Below, in pieces: positions 59,684 to 64,000 of a stretch of 64,000 nt of DNA. Made by a program: the position numbers and the translations under genes. Location: positions 1,852,199 through 1,916,198 of the forward strand of contig NW_003101675.1 of the NCBI RefSeq assembly GCF_000003855.2. Direction: 5' to 3'. The stretch is from Blastomyces gilchristii SLH14081 (Eukaryota; Ascomycota; Eurotiomycetes; Onygenales; Ajellomycetaceae). Each line of letters begins with the position of its first letter. The stretch's first letter is position 1. Under the pieces are notes generated by a model that was given only the letters and a program-made list of their open reading frames with translations, ran no database searches and was not told the DNA's origin.

Positions 59684-62600
59684 ATGGAAACAGCAATTGA
59701 AACAGCAATTCGTTGGTCGCCAGCTTCCAATGCAGATGAGCAGAGATTCCTCTACGTCGATGTATCTGGCAAATCTTTCAAGCTCTGCAGGGTGACGTCT
59801 GGAGATAGCACCTCGTTGAACTACGATGTGCTGGTATCACACTCCAGGGCCCCTGTCTTTCGTGCTTTTGACTGGTCTCCTGTTGACGAGACCCTGGTAG
59901 CTGTTGGTCAGGCGTCCGGGGAGGCAACCATTCTTCGTCTAGACGATGATTATCAAGCTCCGATTGTTTTCTCCATCAGGAATCAGAGGTATTGCAATGC
60001 CGTTGCATTTAGCACTCAGGGACTCTTAGCAGCTGGGCTGGATAAAGTGAGGAATGACTTTTGTTTAAATATCTGGGACGTAAACCAGCGCCTCTCCGTG
60101 ACCGGTTCTCGAGGATACGGGTCCGATAGACACGCGTTAGAACCCCTGAGGAAGCTCGCGAGCTCGGAACCGATTACCAGTATCAAGTTTTTCAGAGACC
60201 AGCCAGATACTCTAGTGACGGGAGTCAAAGGCCAGTTCGTTAGAATATATGATCTACGAGGTATGGGTGATCTCAACTTCTTTGGATTTTTCACTACCTA
60301 ACCGGTGACACACATATATATTTCTCAATTTACAGAGGGCTCAGGAAACCCATCCTTACAATTTCCCACTCGCTGTGTACATAATTTAGCTATCGATTGG
60401 TTGGATGAAAATTATATTGCGTCGGGCAATCCCTCAGGAGATCCTACCATCTGTATCTGGGATCGACGTTCCGGAGCTAGATTTCCATCCGCGGCACTCC
60501 CAACCACGGACTCCAGCCAGCTCTCGGCAGCCCTTGAATTTAGGAATGTTATTGACCCAAAATCCTCGATATGGAGTCTGCGGTTCTCTAGAACTAAACG
60601 GGGATGTTTAGGGATGTTGTCTAGTGACGGCGACTTCAAGGCATATGATATGGCCAAAGAATACGTTTCAGACGAAAACCGAACGTCACTAGATCAGACC
60701 CTGGGCAGAAATTCCGCCACATCATATCCGGAACAAATCTACACGAAGACTGTTCGAGACTTCCGGAATCCTTACTTTCCTCATGACCGCAGTACTAATC
60801 CTTCGCAGAAAGTAGCATCGTTTGACTTTTTGAATTTTAGTGCGTCAAATGAACCGACCACCGTTACACTTTTGGCCAATCGGTCTGTCGCGCTATTCAC
60901 ACTTCAATCGCAGCCATGCCCCATGGATCTTTCTTCTCAAAGCGTATTAGCCCGCGGAGGGCTGGGAGAACATGACCTAGATTTCAAGCTTATAAGGCCT
61001 TCGTCAGAATCTCCCTCACGAATATCCAAAACCTCGAAAAGAACTCAGGATCGTTCTACATCACCTACCGCCCAACCAAATGGCAGCTCAGCCACTATAG
61101 GGGATAATAAAAATGGCGGTGGCCGAAGCTCCCCCGATTCTTCTGCTTCAACCAAGGTCGCTCAGCGTTTGCCCAGTCGGGAGAGCCGTGAAAGGTCTTT
61201 ATCGGCGGGAATGTCTGACACACGACTAACAGTCCGTGATGCTTTAGCATGGATGTCCATTCCTCGGTTACGATGTCAAGAGGGCTACCTCGTCGATGGC
61301 GAGGCCAACAAAGAGCTCTTTTCTGACGATCCTGGACTGTGGGAGTTTTGGGATTGGGTAGGGCGTATGTTTGCCCGCTTCTTTTGCCTGGTGACCCTTC
61401 GCTGAGTAAAAATAGGCGCCCGAGAAAACTCCATCGGCGATTCAATGATAATTAATTCGGTGGATATGAATTATATTGGTGTATATAGTATATGGAATGA
61501 GAGGCTTGGTAAGCATGCCCAGGAACGTTGAAGTTTTGATGGGACTTTTTTTTAACAGAAAAGTATAGGCCAGAGCCTCGAGGATCGCGTACTCCGTTCT
61601 AATGTGAACCAAACTATCGATATAAATAATCTTATCATAGATCTCGTCAAGGCACTTGGTATTCCAGAAGGAAAGGGATGCACCACTCGATTCCCGGCTC
61701 ACCGTCGACTATGCCTTCGCATCAGTGGAGCCGCGGAATCTACTGCGGATTTGGAGGCCATAGTGAACAATCTTGTAGAAGCACGTCAGCATACAAAGGC
61801 TGCTGCACTGGCTCTGTTCCAAGATGAACCAAAATTAGCTCTCTTGGCTCTCAGGAAAAACCAGCCTACTCAGGGACATAAACTTCTCGCCATGGCCATT
61901 AGTGGTGCAGCGAAGGGGGATACCGACCCCTACTGGGAGGAAACATGTAGGGAAATCGGGCAAGAGCTCGCAGATCCCTACGCTCGGGCTATTTTAGCGT
62001 TAGTGGGCAAAGGTGACTGGAATTCTGTAATTGGAGAGGTCACACTACCTTTGAAATATAGACTGGAAGTTGCTCTCCGCTGGCTCCCCGACGACGAACT
62101 AACTTCTTACCTCCGGGATGCAACCATGGATGCGATACGCCAAGGGAATATTGAAGGAGTTGTCCTTACAGGCCTTGACCATGGAGCGATGGACCTATTT
62201 CAATCTTACATAGACAAGTTCGGCGACATCCAAACGCCCGTACTTGCCATGAGCCATACTGTCCCGCGATTCATCACGGATCCGCAAAATAGCACCCGAT
62301 ATGAAGCTTGGCGAGAGACATATCGACGACAGATCAATTCCTGGAAACTCCAGCTAGATAGGGCTAGGTTTGACGTTGAATCACGAAAGCTGGCAGTTAC
62401 TTGGTATGCCCGTAAACTCATAAAACCACCTCCACAGCAGATCAGTTTAGTTTGCAACTACTGCACTCGCCCTCTTTCTCAGCAGGATGGGTCTGAATAT
62501 CCGGACCTCCCATCAACCGGTATGGAAGTCGTTCATTCAGTGCCAATGAGCCCGTTGGGAACTGCATCGCAGTCGGGTACCATCTGCCCCAAGTGCGGGC

Positions 62601-62848
62601 GACATATGCCTAGATGCGGAATTTGTTCTTTATGGTTAGGCACTGCAGATCCAATGTCTCGGGCCTCGATTGCTGGCGGAAGCACGAACAAGCAAGCAAG
62701 CGAGGCACCGCAGGAAGATGTGATGAAAAGATTTGTCGTCTTCTGCATCAACTGCAACCACGGATTCCACGCTCATCATGCAAGGGACTGGTTCAGAAAG
62801 CATAAGATTTGTCCAGTTGCTGAATGCCATTGCATATGTGACCGATGA
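59684..62848 (+). CDS. SEA4: SEA/GATOR complex WD40 and zinc-ribbon protein, SEA4/MIOS homologue
   Basis: Four exons: 59684-60260, 60336-61364, 61416-61508 and 61569-62848, giving 992 residues. The acceptor of intron 3 is the AG in AGTATAG|GCC; the earlier CAG choice shifts into a stop. WD40 repeats occupy the N-terminal 300 residues or so (AFDWSPVDETLVAVGQ, FCLNIWDVNQ, VRIYDLR, NYIASGNP...TICIWDRRSG). An alpha-helical middle follows (HTKAAALALFQDEPKLALLAL). The C-terminus is a zinc-binding module of RING/ribbon type: VCNYCTRPL near residue 860, CPKCGRHMPRCGIC near 905 and FCINCNHGFHAHHARDWF...CPVAECHCIC at 955-990. This is the Sea4/MIOS layout: a vacuole/lysosome-surface regulator of TORC1 in amino-acid sensing. 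A Ser-rich insertion near residues 430-490 is probably disordered. The TIR element ends 241 bp upstream of the start codon. Confidence 0.9.
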
Positions 62849-63469
62849 AATATGACCTTTGTGGCTTTGAGTGTGTGTTTGTTTTTTTTGGAATAGGCCC
62901 GTCGTTTGTCCGCGTGGTTCTATTGTTCTCTTCGCGTTCGCCTTCGTGTCAATAATCTCTGGAAATATACCACGCCTATTTTACTTGAAATAACATTTCC
63001 TGCCAATAATACGTAGAATCTACGTTGTCTCTCCTCCAACGAACAAATTGTTGCTACCAGCGTTGACGTAGTTAGCTTCACATCTCCACATATTAGGAAT
63101 TTGCCGAACCTAAAACAAGAGGCTAAAAAGGCTTACTTAATACCGACGATCACTCACTAAATAACTTAACTAGAGGTTATTCGAATGACTGCGCAAAGTT
63201 ATATAATTCTTGAAGAAGGGAAATTTCCCCTCTCGTCAACCACTACTAGAGGGTCACCAACTTCTCAAGCGCAAGCTCGCTCCTCGTACGTATTCACTGT
63301 TCCACCTCAACTCCACATGATTCTTTGAAACCCACTCCGCCTCAGCCACTTACTTCTACTCACAACAGACAGACAACAAACAACGAAGCTCTGACGACGT
63401 TCCAGACGCCTTCGTTGACTGGTTCGGTTCGAGCTTTTAGCGAAATATTAGAAAATTTTCCCGCGCCAT
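62849..63469. other. intergenic region between SEA4 and TPT1 genes
   Basis: 3' flank of the SEA4 gene and promoter/leader of the phosphotransferase gene. A frame at 63325-63540 overlaps that gene's start and is probably leader sequence. Confidence 0.45.
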
Positions 63470-64000
63470 ATGTCACATTCTCGTCGAGGACGGGATCATG
63501 GGCGGGGACACGGAGCGGGGCGCTCCGAGCCCGGTCGTGAGGTAGTTGTGTCCAAGGCGTTGAGCTACATCTTACGACACGCAGCGGAGAGAGAAGGGGT
63601 GAAAATCGACAGTCATGGCTATGCGAACGTGGCTGATGTGGTATGTCTCTCGCGCATTTTTATTATGTCCATCCACACCGCAGGCCTCTCAAACAAACCC
63701 CCCGCCAAGCAAAAACGGTGCCGTTCACCAGATTCCAAACAAAGTATGAAAAGAAGGTACTAACGGAAGCGATATGATTGATTTAACAGCTAGCCTGGAG
63801 AAAACTAAAATCCCTAAAAGTCACTTTCCCCGAAATCCTAAACGCCGTCCACACCTCCGACAAGCAACGGTTCGGCCTGTTATATAAACCTCCTCCACAA
63901 CCACACGATGAGACAACTACAATAGCGCCCACAGACCCATGCGAACAAGATAGCCATGGCTCTACTACCCCCCCCCCCGACTACAGCCTCAGCCGCAGCC
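63470..64000 (+). CDS. TPT1: tRNA 2'-phosphotransferase (Tpt1/KptA family), partial at window end
   Basis: Exons 63470-63640 and 63790 to beyond 64000; the 149-nt intron is GTATGT...TTTAACAG in phase 0. The visible protein has the family N-terminal core VVVSKALSYILRHAAEREGVKIDSHGYANVADV, here given in two halves of VVVSKALSYILRHAAERE and GVKIDSHGYANVADV, continuing LAWRKLKSLKV and KQRFGLLY after the splice. The SK..SYILRH segment is characteristic. The enzyme removes the 2'-phosphate left at the splice junction by fungal tRNA ligase, transferring it to NAD. The N-terminus is Arg/Gly/His-rich (SHSRRGRDHGRGHG). After KQRFGLLY an insertion with a poly-Pro run (nine or more C bases near 63968) separates the core blocks; the NAD-binding part lies outside the window. 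Confidence 0.88.

Noticed and set aside
27859..62848. A nutrient-signalling gene cluster (PAS kinase, SEA4, TBC protein)
   Set aside because: The genes are far apart, on mixed strands and individually conserved housekeeping factors; proximity looks coincidental.

Overview
The window looks like a chromosome segment of a filamentous ascomycete, most likely Eurotiomycetes and perhaps Onygenales; this is an inference. Genes carry many short introns (about 50-150 nt) with GTxxGT donors, CTAAC-like branch sites and YAG acceptors. The protein families are typical of that group. Gene-bearing DNA of ordinary composition alternates abruptly with a 14 kb AT-rich island of mutated LTR retrotransposons, as in fungi with repeat-induced point mutation (RIP). 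I rebuilt the exon structures by hand: every complete multi-exon gene below closes in frame from an ATG to a stop.

Layout. 1-2.3 kb: no gene recognised. 2.3-14.6 kb: an accessory-looking block with a C2H2 zinc-finger protein and a divergently transcribed Fungal_trans_2 regulator, an EgtD/EasF-type SAM methyltransferase, a DAO-family FAD amine oxidase, a small terminal-inverted-repeat (TIR) element, and a Gre2/DFR-like NAD(P)H reductase. 14.6-44.5 kb: mostly housekeeping genes. These are a three-KH RNA-binding protein, a zinc alcohol dehydrogenase, a Yippee protein, a WGxF-motif protein, a TBC1D5-like Rab GAP, a PAS kinase, an F-box/LRR protein ending in a CaaX box, and the rRNA-processing factor EFG1. 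44.7-59.4 kb: a nested transposon island. 59.7-64.0 kb: a SEA4/MIOS homologue and the start of a tRNA 2'-phosphotransferase gene.

The island resolves into layers. A TIR element (copy 2 of the one at 12 kb, with about 10 bp target-site duplication) was invaded by a chromodomain-bearing Ty3/gypsy element (536 bp LTRs, duplication ATCAG/ATTAG). That was in turn invaded, in reverse orientation, by a second gypsy element (314 bp LTRs, duplication ATGAG), which may itself hold a small TIR element. Both retroelements are dead: stops in every domain, almost no CpG, and mutated polymerase YLDD motifs.

The most notable observations are these. (1) The two TIR elements have the same interior orientation but opposite outermost bases, as if recombination between their perfect 37 bp inverted repeats had flipped the interior. 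(2) An N-methyltransferase-like gene lies beside an amine-oxidase gene with regulators close by, a possible small metabolite locus. (3) The F-box/LRR protein ends in a farnesylation-type CaaX box. (4) One retroelement LTR keeps a GC-rich 5' end while its partner is fully transition-mutated. I found no CRISPR, rRNA or convincing tRNA.
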